Positions 17,176 through 25,517 of a DNA stretch of 36,355 nucleotides are shown one piece after another. The translations under genes were made by a program, and so were the position numbers. A model generated the notes under the pieces. It was not told the DNA's origin, searched no databases, and worked only from the letters and a program-made list of their open reading frames with translations. Origin of the DNA: DATAFF01 sp036257595 (GTDB taxonomy: Bacteria > Pseudomonadota > Alphaproteobacteria > Rhizobiales > Aestuariivirgaceae); assembly GCA_036257595.1 (NCBI GenBank), contig DATAFF010000075.1, positions 1 to 36,355 on the forward strand. Reading direction: 5' to 3'. How positions within the stretch are numbered: the stretch's first letter is position 1; each line of letters begins with the position of its first letter.

Positions 17176-18312
17176 ATGCCTCTCGCTCAGCCGAGCTTCA
17201 CCGTCGGAATCGAGGAAGAGTACCTCCTCGCCGACCGCGCGACACTCGATCTCGCGGCGGCGCCCGAGCCGTTGATGCGGGAATGCGAGGCGGCGCTCGC
17301 CGACCAGGTCAGCCCGGAATTCCTGCGCTGCCAGATCGAGGTCGGGACCCGGGTGTGCGAGACCCTGGCCGAGGCGCGGGCCGACCTGGTGCGGCTGCGC
17401 AGCACCATTGCCGCGGTCGCAGAGCACCATGGGCTGGTGCCGCTCGCCTGCTCGACCCACCCCTTCGCCGATTGGGAGGCCCAGCAGCCGACCCCCAAGG
17501 CCCGCTATCAGAGCCTGCTCAAGGACCTCGCCGGCGTCGGCCGGCGCATGCTGATCTGCGGCCTCCATGTCCATGTCGGGATCGAGGATCCCGACTTGAG
17601 GATCGACCTGTTCAACCAGGTCACCTATTTCCTGCCGCACATCTTGGCGCTGTCGACCTCCTCGCCGTTCTTTCTCGGCCGCTTGACCGGGCTCAAATCC
17701 TACCGCCTGTCGATCTTCGACAATCTGCCGCGCACCGGTCTGCCGCCGAGCTTCGCAAGCCACGCCCATTATCAGCGCACCGTCGACACGCTCATTCGCA
17801 CCGGCATCATCGAGGATGCCACCAAGATCTGGTGGGACTTGCGGCCATCGGCCCGGTTTCCGACGCTCGAGATGCGGATCTGCGACATCCCCACCCGGCT
17901 CGAGGACTCGATGACCATCGCGGCCTTGTTCCTCACCACCACCCGCATGCTCTACCGGATGCGCCGCGAGAATCTGCAATGGCGGCAATATGACCGTTTC
18001 CTGATCAACGAGAATCGCTGGCGGGCCCAGCGCTACGGCATGAGCGAAGGGCTCATCGATTTCGGCCGCGGCGCGCTCGTCCCCTATCCGCAGCTGCTCG
18101 AGGAGCTGCTGGCCCTGGTGCGCAGCGATGCCGAAGCGCTTGGCTGCCTTGCCGAGGTCGAGGCGGCGCGCAGCATCGTGGCACGCGGCACCAGCGCCGA
18201 TCGGCAGGAAGCGCTCTACCACGCCCGGCTCGCCGAGGGCGCGGACCAGGCCGAGGCGCTCAAGGCGGTGGTTGCTGCTATCGCTGAGGAGACGGTGGGG
18301 AAGAGGCAGTAG
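17176..18312 (+). CDS. GCS2-family carboxylate-amine ligase (YbdK type)
   Basis: The family makes gamma-glutamyl bonds; YbdK-type members show weak glutamate-cysteine ligase activity in vitro. The 378-residue protein has FTVGIEEEYLL at its start (metal-binding glutamates), GLHVHVGIEDP at about 131-141 and LEMRICDIPTRLED around 234-247, the usual YbdK/EgtA-like signatures. I chose ATG 17176 because the family motif begins a few residues later; the frame is open upstream to 17053 but that part is unlike the family. The stop TAG (18310-18312) lies inside the left arm of a heptad repeat. No glutathione synthetase gene is nearby, so the pathway role is open. Confidence 0.9.
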   Translation: MPLAQPSFTVGIEEEYLLADRATLDLAAAPEPLMRECEAALADQVSPEFLRCQIEVGTRVCETLAEARADLVRLRSTIAAVAEHHGLVPLACSTHPFADWEAQQPTPKARYQSLLKDLAGVGRRMLICGLHVHVGIEDPDLRIDLFNQVTYFLPHILALSTSSPFFLGRLTGLKSYRLSIFDNLPRTGLPPSFASHAHYQRTVDTLIRTGIIEDATKIWWDLRPSARFPTLEMRICDIPTRLEDSMTIAALFLTTTRMLYRMRRENLQWRQYDRFLINENRWRAQRYGMSEGLIDFGRGALVPYPQLLEELLALVRSDAEALGCLAEVEAARSIVARGTSADRQEALYHARLAEGADQAEALKAVVAAIAEETVGKRQ

Positions 18313-18376
18313 GCGTTAGGCGTTAGGCATTAGGCAGTGAGCGGCGTTCTTCCGTACTGCCTACTGCCTACTTCCC
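18305..18376. repeat. Heptad hairpin element, family A, copy 3
   Basis: Ten 7-bp units run in one unbroken register: GGCAGTA, GGCGTTA twice, GGCATTA, GGCAGTG, AGCGGCG, TTCTTCC, GTACTGC, CTACTGC and CTACTTC. It contains the stop codons of both flanking convergent genes: TAG 18310-18312 of the ligase gene in the left arm, and TAG 18361-18363 (minus strand) of the DUF2093 gene in the right arm. Confidence 0.92.
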
Positions 18377-18585
18377 AAAAGCGCATTGTACCGCTGAAAG
18401 GCGACCGACGCATTGGCATAGGGCTCCTGCCGCTCGACGCTCCAATAGCGCAGCTCGTCGAGCCGGATCGGTCGCCCGGTCACTGCGCAGCGAACGAACT
18501 CGCCCGGATGAAGGATCTGATAGTCGGCATCGCCATAGCGCAGCCTTGCTTCGCGGCCCGGCGGAAAGGTCGGTTCGATGTTCAT
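18361..18585 (-). CDS. DUF2093 domain protein
   Basis: This 74-residue protein (MNIEPTF at the start, then LRYGDADYQILHPGEFVRCA, VTGRPIRLDELRYWSVERQE) matches the small DUF2093 family of alphaproteobacteria. Its function is unknown. A single Cys in the VRCAVTG segment and the conserved LRYWSV block are the visible features. It follows xseA on the same strand after 44 bases, a pairing common in Hyphomicrobiales. Its stop codon is supplied by the right arm of the adjacent heptad repeat. Confidence 0.9.
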   Translation of the reverse strand: MNIEPTFPPGREARLRYGDADYQILHPGEFVRCAVTGRPIRLDELRYWSVERQEPYANASVAFQRYNALLGSRQ

Positions 18586-18629
18586 GACGTCTATCTAGTC
18601 TCGTCGGACGCGGAAGGAAAGTGCGGCGA

Positions 18630-20081
18630 TCAAAACAGGCTCCCCTGCCCTTCACCGCCGCTGGTCCGGCGACGCATTGGCCGCGGGCTGTCACCGCCGA
18701 TCCGCGCCAACTTGCGGCCATCATGGAACTCGAGAGTCACATGGGCGCCGGGCGGTGCCGCAGCGGCCGACAGCACCGGGGCTTCGGTGCTGTCGCGCAC
18801 CAGCACGAAGCCGCGTGCCAGGACCGAAGGGTAGGACAAGGTCACCAGCAGCTTGGCGAGATGGCGCAGCCGGTCGCGACGCTGGTCGAGGCTCCGCGCC
18901 AGCGAGCGCCGCGACTGCAGCGACAGCCGCTCCACTGTCTGGCGATGGCGCTCCACCATCTGGCCGACCGGCCGGAGCGACAGCCGCGCTGCCACACGGG
19001 CGAGCTCGGCACGATGGATGGTGGTGTTGGCCCGAAGCGCCAAGCCAAGCCGACCTGCCGCGCTGTCGAGGCGCTGGCGTGCCAGCGCCAGCAGGTCCAG
19101 CGGCTTGGGCAGCCCCCGCTCGGCCGACCGGAGGCGGGTGCGACGCTCCTCGAGCAGGCGCGCCATGGCGCTACGGTGGCGCACCGCCAGCAGCCCGACG
19201 GCCTCGCGCAGCTCGCTGCGGACCGGCACGGCCCGCTCGGCGGCGGCGGTCGGCGTCGGCGCCCGGTGGTCCGCCACATGGTCGAGAAGCGTGGTATCGG
19301 TCTCATGGCCGATCGCCGAGATCAGCGGAATGACACTGTCGGCGGCGGCGCGGACGGCGATCTCCTCGTTGAAGCCCCAGAGATCCTCAATGCTGCCGCC
19401 GCCCCGCGCCACGATGATGAGATCGGGACGGGGCACCGCGCCGGCGGCGGGCAGCGCATTGAAGCCCCGAATGGCGGCGGCGACCTCGGCGGCCGAGCCT
19501 TCGCCCTGGACCCTGACCGGCCAAACCACGACGCGCCGGGGGAAGCGCTCCGCCAGGCGGTGCAGAATGTCGCGGATGACCGCCCCGGTCGGCGAGGTGA
19601 TCACCCCGATGACCCGCGGCAGGAACGGCAGCCTGACCTTGCGTGAAGCGTCGAACAACCCCTCCGCCGCGAGCTTGCGGCGCCGCTCCTCCAGCATGGC
19701 CATCAACGCGCCGGCACCGGCCGGCTCGAGCGTCTCGACCGAGAGCTGGTATTTCGACTGGCTGGGGAAAGTGGTGATGCGGCCGGTCACCACGACTTCC
19801 ATGCCCTGCTCCGGCTTGAAGCGGATGCGGTAGAGATTGGTGCGCCACACCACAGCCGCGATGCAGGCGGCCTCGTCCTTGAGGTCGAAATAGAGATGAC
19901 CGGAGCTCGGGCGCGACACTTTGCCGATCTCGCCGCGGACCCGGACATGGCTGAACCCGTCCTCCAGGCTGCGTTTGAGCGCGAAGGACAGCTCGGTGAC
20001 CGACAGCTCCAGGATGTTGGGCCGCCCATCGGGCGCATCGGCCGCGCCGCTCAGCGAGTCGTAGGGGTAAGGCGTCGCCAT
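18630..20081 (-). CDS. xseA: Exodeoxyribonuclease VII large subunit
   Basis: XseA, with several copies of XseB, degrades single-stranded DNA to oligonucleotides in the cytoplasm. The 483-residue protein has an N-terminal OB-fold region (about 25-125, with GEIGKVSRPSSGHLYFDLKD), the catalytic core motifs GVITSPTGAVIRDILHR, DLIIVARGGGSIEDLWGFNE and SAIGHETDTTLLDHVADHRA, then a long Arg/Leu-rich coiled-coil region (about 290-420) and a C-terminal segment with LARGFVLV. It is divergent from purD across 53 bp. xseB is not in the window. Confidence 0.96.
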   Translation of the reverse strand: MATPYPYDSLSGAADAPDGRPNILELSVTELSFALKRSLEDGFSHVRVRGEIGKVSRPSSGHLYFDLKDEAACIAAVVWRTNLYRIRFKPEQGMEVVVTGRITTFPSQSKYQLSVETLEPAGAGALMAMLEERRRKLAAEGLFDASRKVRLPFLPRVIGVITSPTGAVIRDILHRLAERFPRRVVVWPVRVQGEGSAAEVAAAIRGFNALPAAGAVPRPDLIIVARGGGSIEDLWGFNEEIAVRAAADSVIPLISAIGHETDTTLLDHVADHRAPTPTAAAERAVPVRSELREAVGLLAVRHRSAMARLLEERRTRLRSAERGLPKPLDLLALARQRLDSAAGRLGLALRANTTIHRAELARVAARLSLRPVGQMVERHRQTVERLSLQSRRSLARSLDQRRDRLRHLAKLLVTLSYPSVLARGFVLVRDSTEAPVLSAAAAPPGAHVTLEFHDGRKLARIGGDSPRPMRRRTSGGEGQGSLF

Positions 20082-20134
20082 AGGGGCCCAAGGAATCTCT
20101 TTTCTGCGCCCCCGTCAAATGCCATTGAGAGGCG

Positions 20135-21388
20135 ATGAACATCCTCCTGATCGGCGGCGGCGGGCGTGAGCATGCCTTGGCCTATGCGATTGCCGCAAGC
20201 CCGCTGCTCGACCGGCTCTACTGTGCGCCCGGCAATCCCGGAACGGGCCAATTGGGCGAGAATGTCACGCTCGATATCGGCGATCATGACGCGGTGGCGC
20301 AATTCTGCCGTGCCAACCAGATCGGGCTGGTCGTGGTCGGGCCGGAAGCGCCGCTGGTCGCCGGCATCGTCGAATCATTGGCGGCCCGCGGCATCAAGGC
20401 GTTCGGGCCGAGCGCGGCGGCAGCGCAGCTCGAGGGCTCAAAGGGCTTCACCAAGGATCTGTGCGCCAAGGCCGGAATTCCCACGGCTGCCTACCACCGG
20501 TTCAAGGATCAGGAGGCGGCGCTCAAGCATGTTTCAGACCGTGGTGCGCCGCTGGTCGTCAAGCTCGACGGTCTCGCCCAGGGCAAGGGAGTCACGGTCG
20601 CCGAGACGATGCCGGAGGCCATCGCGGCGGTGCGGCAGGCCTTCAGCAGCGCGAGCGACTGCGCGATCGTGATCGAGGACCGGCTCGTCGGCCCCGAGCT
20701 CTCCTTTTTTGCGTTGTGCGACGGACGGCATGTGCTGCCGCTGTCGACGGCAGAGGACTACAAGCGCGCGGGCGACGGCGATACCGGCCCGAACACCGGC
20801 GGAATGGGGGCATTCTCGCCGAGCCGGCTCGCCGACCCGGCCCTCGAGGCGCGGGTGCTGGACGAGATCATCCGGCCGACCCTCGGCGCGCTCGACGACA
20901 TGGGCATCCCCTATCGCGGAGTCCTCTATGCCGGGCTCATGCTCACCCCCGAGGGCCCGAAGCTCATCGAGTACAATGTGCGCTTCGGCGATCCCGAGTG
21001 TCAGGTGCTGATGCTGCGACTCAAGGATGACATCGTCACCCTGATGCTGGCGGCGGTGGATGGTGTGCTCGACACCATGTCGGCGCGCTTCCATGACGAG
21101 GCGGCGCTGACCGTGGTCATGGCCGCCAAGGGCTATCCGGGAAAGGTAGAGGCCGGCAGCGTGATTCGCGGGCTCGCGGCCGCCGACGAGCTCGACCAGG
21201 TGGTCGTCTTCCAGGCCGGAACCCGGCGCGATGGCGAGAACCTCGTTGCGAGCGGTGGACGTGTCCTCAATGTGACAGCAACGGGTCCGACCCTCGAAGC
21301 GGCACGGCAACGCGCCTACAAGGCGGTGTCGCTGATCGATTTTCCAGGCGGCTTCTACCGTCGCGACATTGGTAAGCAACCGCGATAA
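20135..21388 (+). CDS. purD: Phosphoribosylamine-glycine ligase
   Basis: PurD (GAR synthetase) makes glycinamide ribonucleotide in purine synthesis. The 417-residue protein has the N-terminal GGGGREHALAYAI, the ATP-grasp region with KLDGLAQGKGV, EDRLVGPELSFFALCDG, GDGDTGPNTGGMGAFSP and VRFGDPECQVLMLRL, at normal length. GAGAGG lies just before ATG 20135. The following hydrolase gene starts 9 bases after its stop, so purD probably leads a four-gene transcript whose later members have no evident link to purine synthesis. Confidence 0.97.
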   Translation: MNILLIGGGGREHALAYAIAASPLLDRLYCAPGNPGTGQLGENVTLDIGDHDAVAQFCRANQIGLVVVGPEAPLVAGIVESLAARGIKAFGPSAAAAQLEGSKGFTKDLCAKAGIPTAAYHRFKDQEAALKHVSDRGAPLVVKLDGLAQGKGVTVAETMPEAIAAVRQAFSSASDCAIVIEDRLVGPELSFFALCDGRHVLPLSTAEDYKRAGDGDTGPNTGGMGAFSPSRLADPALEARVLDEIIRPTLGALDDMGIPYRGVLYAGLMLTPEGPKLIEYNVRFGDPECQVLMLRLKDDIVTLMLAAVDGVLDTMSARFHDEAALTVVMAAKGYPGKVEAGSVIRGLAAADELDQVVVFQAGTRRDGENLVASGGRVLNVTATGPTLEAARQRAYKAVSLIDFPGGFYRRDIGKQPR

Positions 21389-21397
21389 AATGGTCAT

Positions 21398-22297
21398 ATG
21401 AACGAACCCCTGGAAAAATTCGAGCCGCGCATGGTGGCCGGCGCAGGGGCCGACATCTTCGTGCGGGTCGGCGGCGACGGGCCGCCCCTCCTGCTGCTGC
21501 ACGGCTACCCGCAGACCCACGTCATGTGGCATCGGCTGGCCCCGGTGCTGGCCCGCCACTTCCGGCTGGTGATCGCCGATCTGCGCGGCTATGGCCGCTC
21601 GAGCATGCCGCAGAACGATCGCGACAATCGGGTTTACTCCAAGCGCGCCATGGCGGCCGACCTGGTGGCGGTCATGACAGCCCTCGGCCACGAGCGGTTC
21701 GCCGTGGCCGGACATGATCGCGGCGGCCGTGTCGGCTACCGCATGGCGCTCGACGCCCCGGCCGTGGTCGAGCGGCTGGCGGTGCTCGACATCATCCCGA
21801 CCTACGACATGTGGACCGGCATGGACGGCAAGCTCGCCCTCAAGGTCTATCACTGGCCGTTTCTCGCCCAGGCGCCGCCAATGCCCGAGCGATTGATCGA
21901 GAGCGACACCCGCTTCTATCTCGACTGGACGCTCGCGAGCTGGACCAAGAGCGGCGATCTCGCCTGCTTCGACGAGGCGGCGCTTGCCGCCTATCGTACC
22001 GCCTTTGCTGCACCGGGCCGCGTTCATGCCGCCTGCAACGACTATCGCGCCGGGGCGACCTTCGATCTCGCCGCCGACCGTGAGGACAAATCCACCGGCC
22101 GCCGGATCGCCTGCCCGACGCTGGTGCTATGGGGCACCGGCGGCATTCCCTCCGAAGCTGCCGACTCCCTGGCGATCTGGCAGAGCTGGTGCGACACGGT
22201 CGAAGGCCGCGCCATCGACTCAGGTCATTTCCTGGCGGAGGAGAACCCGTCCGAGACGGCGGCGGCGCTCATTCCCTTCTTCTCGGGTCGCGCATGA
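21398..22297 (+). CDS. Alpha/beta hydrolase, fluoroacetate dehalogenase-like
   Basis: The 299-residue protein belongs to the haloacetate dehalogenase branch of the alpha/beta hydrolases. The nucleophile elbow is GHDRGG with Asp107 instead of Ser, so the expected chemistry is hydrolytic dehalogenation through an aspartyl ester. Residues known from the Rhodopseudomonas fluoroacetate dehalogenase are all found at a constant offset of three: Asp107, Arg108, Arg111 (carboxylate binding), Asp131, His152-Trp153 and Tyr216 (halide pocket) and His277. An oxyanion motif HGYPQT is at 35-40. Activity on fluoroacetate or chloroacetate is an inference from these residues. Its stop overlaps the next start as ATGA. 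Confidence 0.88.
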   Translation: MNEPLEKFEPRMVAGAGADIFVRVGGDGPPLLLLHGYPQTHVMWHRLAPVLARHFRLVIADLRGYGRSSMPQNDRDNRVYSKRAMAADLVAVMTALGHERFAVAGHDRGGRVGYRMALDAPAVVERLAVLDIIPTYDMWTGMDGKLALKVYHWPFLAQAPPMPERLIESDTRFYLDWTLASWTKSGDLACFDEAALAAYRTAFAAPGRVHAACNDYRAGATFDLAADREDKSTGRRIACPTLVLWGTGGIPSEAADSLAIWQSWCDTVEGRAIDSGHFLAEENPSETAAALIPFFSGRA

Positions 22298-23382
22298 GCG
22301 CTGCCAGGATCGATCGCCAAGCTGCGTTTTCCGGGACCGCCGAGGTTCGCACGCCGCACCGCTTCAATGCCGCAGCGCTTGCTGCCTACCTTGCCGATCA
22401 CATCGACGGCTTCGCCGGACCGTTGACGGTCAGCCAGTTCAGGGGCGGCCAATCGAACCCGACCTACAAGCTCGTCACCCCGTCCGCCTCCTATGTGCTG
22501 CGGCGCAAGCCGCCGGGACGTCTCCTGCCCTCGGCGCATGCCGTCGAGCGAGAGTACCGGGCCATCGCAGCGCTCCATCCGCTGGGCTTCCCGGTGGCGC
22601 GGCCGCACCTTCTGTGCGAGGACACAGGTGTCATCGGCACCGCCTTCTATGTCATGGACTTCGTTCCCGGCCGGGTGTTCTGGGAGCCGCATGTCCCGGG
22701 CGTCACCGCGCCTGAGCGGGCCGCCATCTATGACAGCCTGAACGCCACTCTGGCGCACCTGCACAAGATCGACATCGAGGATGCAGGCTTAAGCGATTTC
22801 GGCCGTCCCGCCGGCTATGTGCAGCGGCAGGTCAAACGCTGGGCCGAACAATATCGAGCTTCCGAGACCGACAAGATCGCGGAGATGGACCGGTTGAGCG
22901 CTTTCCTGCCGACAGCGGTGCCGGACAGCGGCGCGGTCGCGCTGGTCCATGGCGACTACCGTCTCGACAATTGCATCATTGCCCATGACGGTCCGCAAAT
23001 TCGCGCCGTGCTCGACTGGGAGCTCTCGACGCTCGGCGATCCGATCGCCGATTTCACCTATCACCTGATGCAGTGGCGGATGCCGCCCAATCGCGACGGC
23101 GCCGGCGTTGGCTCGCTGGTCGGGCATGAGGCCGATGCGCCGGGGCTACCGCGGCTCGAGGACTATGTCGCGCTCTATTGCGCCCGCACCGGGCGCGCGG
23201 ACATCCCCGATCTCGATCTCTATCTCGCCTATAATTTCTTCCGCATGGCGGCGATCTTCCAGGGCATCGTCGGCCGGGTGCGCGACGGCACCGCCGCCAA
23301 TCCCAATGCTGCCGCCGTTGCCGGACAGGTGAGGCCGATGGCAGAGGTTGCCTGGGCCTATGCCAGGAGGGCCGGGGCATGA
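22294..23382 (+). CDS. Phosphotransferase family protein (ACAD10/11 kinase-like)
   Basis: The 362-residue protein has the aminoglycoside-phosphotransferase fold: GGQSNPTYKL at the nucleotide loop, YVLRRKPPGRLLPSAHAVER with the ATP-binding Lys, the catalytic loop LVHGDYRLDN and the metal site LDWELSTLGDP. This pattern is that of the kinase domain of mammalian ACAD10/ACAD11, known to phosphorylate 4-hydroxyacyl-CoA, and of many bacterial homologues linked to fatty-acid breakdown. A drug-resistance role is unlikely. Start ATG 22294 overlaps the hydrolase stop, and its own stop overlaps the patatin start, both as ATGA, so the three are translated together. The substrate is inferred only. Confidence 0.88.
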   Translation: MSAARIDRQAAFSGTAEVRTPHRFNAAALAAYLADHIDGFAGPLTVSQFRGGQSNPTYKLVTPSASYVLRRKPPGRLLPSAHAVEREYRAIAALHPLGFPVARPHLLCEDTGVIGTAFYVMDFVPGRVFWEPHVPGVTAPERAAIYDSLNATLAHLHKIDIEDAGLSDFGRPAGYVQRQVKRWAEQYRASETDKIAEMDRLSAFLPTAVPDSGAVALVHGDYRLDNCIIAHDGPQIRAVLDWELSTLGDPIADFTYHLMQWRMPPNRDGAGVGSLVGHEADAPGLPRLEDYVALYCARTGRADIPDLDLYLAYNFFRMAAIFQGIVGRVRDGTAANPNAAAVAGQVRPMAEVAWAYARRAGA

Positions 23383-24236
23383 ACGCGCCGATCAAGATCG
23401 GGCTCGGTCTCGGCGCCGGTGCCGCCCGCGGGCTTGCCCATATCACCATCCTCGAGGCTTTCGACGATCTCGGCGTCAAGCCGTCGCTCATCGTCGGCAC
23501 CAGCATCGGCGCGCTGATCGGAGGCAGTTATGCCTCGGGCCTCGATGCCCGCACCATCCGCGCCCATGCCGAAGCGGTGCTCGGCAAGCGGGTGTCGGCA
23601 GCGCGGCGGGTGCTTGCTCCCGACAACGGCAGCATCTTCCGGCTGATCAATTTCAACCCGCTCGCCGCGCCCTTGCTCGACGGCCTCCATCTGATCCGCC
23701 TCGCCTTGCCGGCCACCGTCGCCCGGCGCATCGAGGACACGGTCATTCCCTTCAAGGTCATCGCCACCGACTTTTTCGGCCATTGCGAGGTCGAGGTGAC
23801 GACCGGCAATATGGAGCAGGCCATCGCGGCCTCGATCGCCATTCCAGGCGTCATTGCCGGACCGCAGGTCCAGGGCCGGCAGCTGGTCGATGGCGGATGC
23901 GTCAATCCGGTTCCCTTCGACCGCGCCCGCGAAGGCATGGACATCGTGATCGGCATCGATGTGATCGGCAGCCCGATGCCAAGGCCGCGCCGTCCGTCGA
24001 GCCTCGAGCTTCTGACCGGCGCGCTGCAGATCCAGCAGAAACAGATCTCGGCTCTCAGGCGGGCGGTCAATCCACCGGACATCTATATCGAGCCCGAGGT
24101 CGACCGCTTCCGCGTCCATGAGTTCTTCCGCCTGCGCGACATCCTCAAGGCGGCGGAGCCGGCCCGCGAGCGCCTCAAGCGGGCGCTCGGCACGGCGATC
24201 GAGATGCATGAGCGCGGCCGGCTCGCCGCCGAGTGA
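23379..24236 (+). CDS. Patatin-like phospholipase family protein
   Basis: Patatin-like proteins are serine lipid acyl hydrolases with a Ser-Asp dyad. The 285-residue protein shows the glycine-rich oxyanion region LGAGAARGLAH (residues 11-21), the nucleophile elbow GTSIGA (about 40-45) and the Asp motif VDGGCVNPVP. No signal peptide is seen, so it probably acts from the cytoplasm. It is the last gene of the purD run and is coupled to the kinase by ATGA. It converges on tadA with only 14 bases between the genes and no visible terminator. Confidence 0.9.
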   Translation: MNAPIKIGLGLGAGAARGLAHITILEAFDDLGVKPSLIVGTSIGALIGGSYASGLDARTIRAHAEAVLGKRVSAARRVLAPDNGSIFRLINFNPLAAPLLDGLHLIRLALPATVARRIEDTVIPFKVIATDFFGHCEVEVTTGNMEQAIAASIAIPGVIAGPQVQGRQLVDGGCVNPVPFDRAREGMDIVIGIDVIGSPMPRPRRPSSLELLTGALQIQQKQISALRRAVNPPDIYIEPEVDRFRVHEFFRLRDILKAAEPARERLKRALGTAIEMHERGRLAAE

Positions 24237-24250
24237 GCCGCCGAAGCGCT

Positions 24251-24700
24251 CTATCGCCGTGCCTGAAAGAAGCCGAGCAGCAGCGCCCGGGCCTCGGCCT
24301 CGCCGATGCCGCCATAGACCTCGGGCACGTGGTGGCAGGTCGGTTGCGTGAACAGCCGCGGACCATGCTCGACGGCCCCCATCTTGGGATCGCCGGCGCC
24401 GAAATAGAGCCGGCGCAGCCGGGCGAAGGAGATGACCGCCGCGCACATGGCGCAGGGCTCGAGCGTGACATAGATGTCGTGGCCGACCAGCCGCTCGCTG
24501 CCGAGCCGAACGCAGGCCTCGCGCACCGCCAGCAACTCGGCATGGGCGGACGGGTCGCGATCGGCCAGCGTGCGGTTCGCAGCCGCGGCGACGATCCCGC
24601 CTCTCGGATCGACCACCACGGCGCCGACCGGCACCTCGCCCTCCGCCGCGGCTTGGGCGGCGAGATCGAGGGCGTGGCGCATGGCGGCGGGCAGGATCAT
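24251..24700 (-). CDS. tadA: tRNA-adenosine(34) deaminase
   Basis: TadA converts the wobble adenosine of tRNA-Arg(ACG) to inosine. The 149-residue protein has the zinc and proton-shuttle residues HAE (His53, Glu55) and PCAMC (Cys83, Cys86). GEVPVGAVVVD near the start and DPKMGAVEHG in the second half are typical of TadA rather than of cytosine deaminases. Its ATG (24698-24700 on the plus strand) falls in a CATG that could also start the divergent pseudouridine synthase, so the two genes are nearly back to back. Confidence 0.93.
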   Translation of the reverse strand: MILPAAMRHALDLAAQAAAEGEVPVGAVVVDPRGGIVAAAANRTLADRDPSAHAELLAVREACVRLGSERLVGHDIYVTLEPCAMCAAVISFARLRRLYFGAGDPKMGAVEHGPRLFTQPTCHHVPEVYGGIGEAEARALLLGFFQARR

Positions 24701-24734
24701 GGCCCTCTATACCACCCTTGACGACGGAGTCCTT

Positions 24735-25514
24735 TTGCGTCACGCCGAGCCGATGGCCAGCCGATCGCCATCGCCAACCGCTTTTCCGGGTGAACGCATC
24801 GCCAAGGTCATGGCGCGGGCCGGCCTGTGCTCGCGGCGCGATGCCGAGCGACTGATCGCCGACGGCCGGGTCACCCTCAATGGCACGGTGCTCACCTCGC
24901 CGGCGATCAATGTCGGTCCCGGCGACGCCGTGCTGGTCGATGGCCGGCCATTGCCTGATGCCGAGCGGGTGCGGCTGTGGCGCTACCACAAGCCGGCCGG
25001 CCTGGTCGTCTCCAACCGCGACCCACGCGGCCGGCCAACCGTCTTCGACCGGCTGCCGCAGGAGCTGCCGCGGGTGGTCTCGGTCGGGCGGCTCGACCTC
25101 AATACCGAAGGGCTGCTGCTGCTGACCAATGATGGCGAACTGGCGCGGGAGCTCGAGCTGCCGGCGACCGGCTGGCTCAGGCGGTACCGCATCCGTGCCT
25201 TTGGCAGCGTGGATCAGGCGATGCTCGACCGGCTCAAGGCCGGGATCACCATCGATGGCGTGCATTACGGCCCGATCGAGGCAAAGCTCGAACGGGTCCA
25301 GGGCGGCAATGCCTGGCTGCTTTTCGGCCTGCGCGAGGGCAAGAACCGCGAAGTCAAGAAGGTGTGCGAGCATCTCGGGCTCAAGGTCAACCGGTTGATC
25401 CGGGTGTCGTTCGGCCCGTTCATGCTGGGCGAGCTGCCGCGCGGCGCGGTCGAGGAGGTGCATCCGCGCGTGCTGCGCGAGCAGCTCGGCCGCAAGCGCC
25501 TAGCGAAAGGCTAA
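24735..25514 (+). CDS. RsuA/RluB-family pseudouridine synthase
   Basis: The protein modifies uridine in rRNA. An S4 RNA-binding domain (ERIAKVMARAGLCSRRDAE, then GRVTLNG) is followed by the synthase core with the catalytic Asp in GRLDLNTEGLLLLTNDGELA and a C-terminal REGKNREVKKVCEHLGLKV segment. The family pattern fits RluB (23S) or RsuA (16S), and the exact site cannot be told from the sequence. The start is uncertain: TTG 24735 has GGAG 5 bases upstream, ATG 24753 has little, and ATG 24699 overlaps the tadA start. rsmD begins 3 bases after the stop, so the two rRNA-modification genes form an operon. Confidence 0.93.
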   Translation: MRHAEPMASRSPSPTAFPGERIAKVMARAGLCSRRDAERLIADGRVTLNGTVLTSPAINVGPGDAVLVDGRPLPDAERVRLWRYHKPAGLVVSNRDPRGRPTVFDRLPQELPRVVSVGRLDLNTEGLLLLTNDGELARELELPATGWLRRYRIRAFGSVDQAMLDRLKAGITIDGVHYGPIEAKLERVQGGNAWLLFGLREGKNREVKKVCEHLGLKVNRLIRVSFGPFMLGELPRGAVEEVHPRVLREQLGRKRLAKG

Positions 25515-25517
25515 GCG

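Noticed and set aside
18305..18376. Heptad elements as plain rho-independent terminators.
   Set aside because: There is no T-tract after the stems, and copies also lie between co-directional genes and upstream of divergent genes, so termination cannot be their general explanation.
22294..23382. Aminoglycoside resistance kinase.
   Set aside because: The motifs and the partners fit the ACAD10/11-like kinase branch; nothing points to drug resistance.
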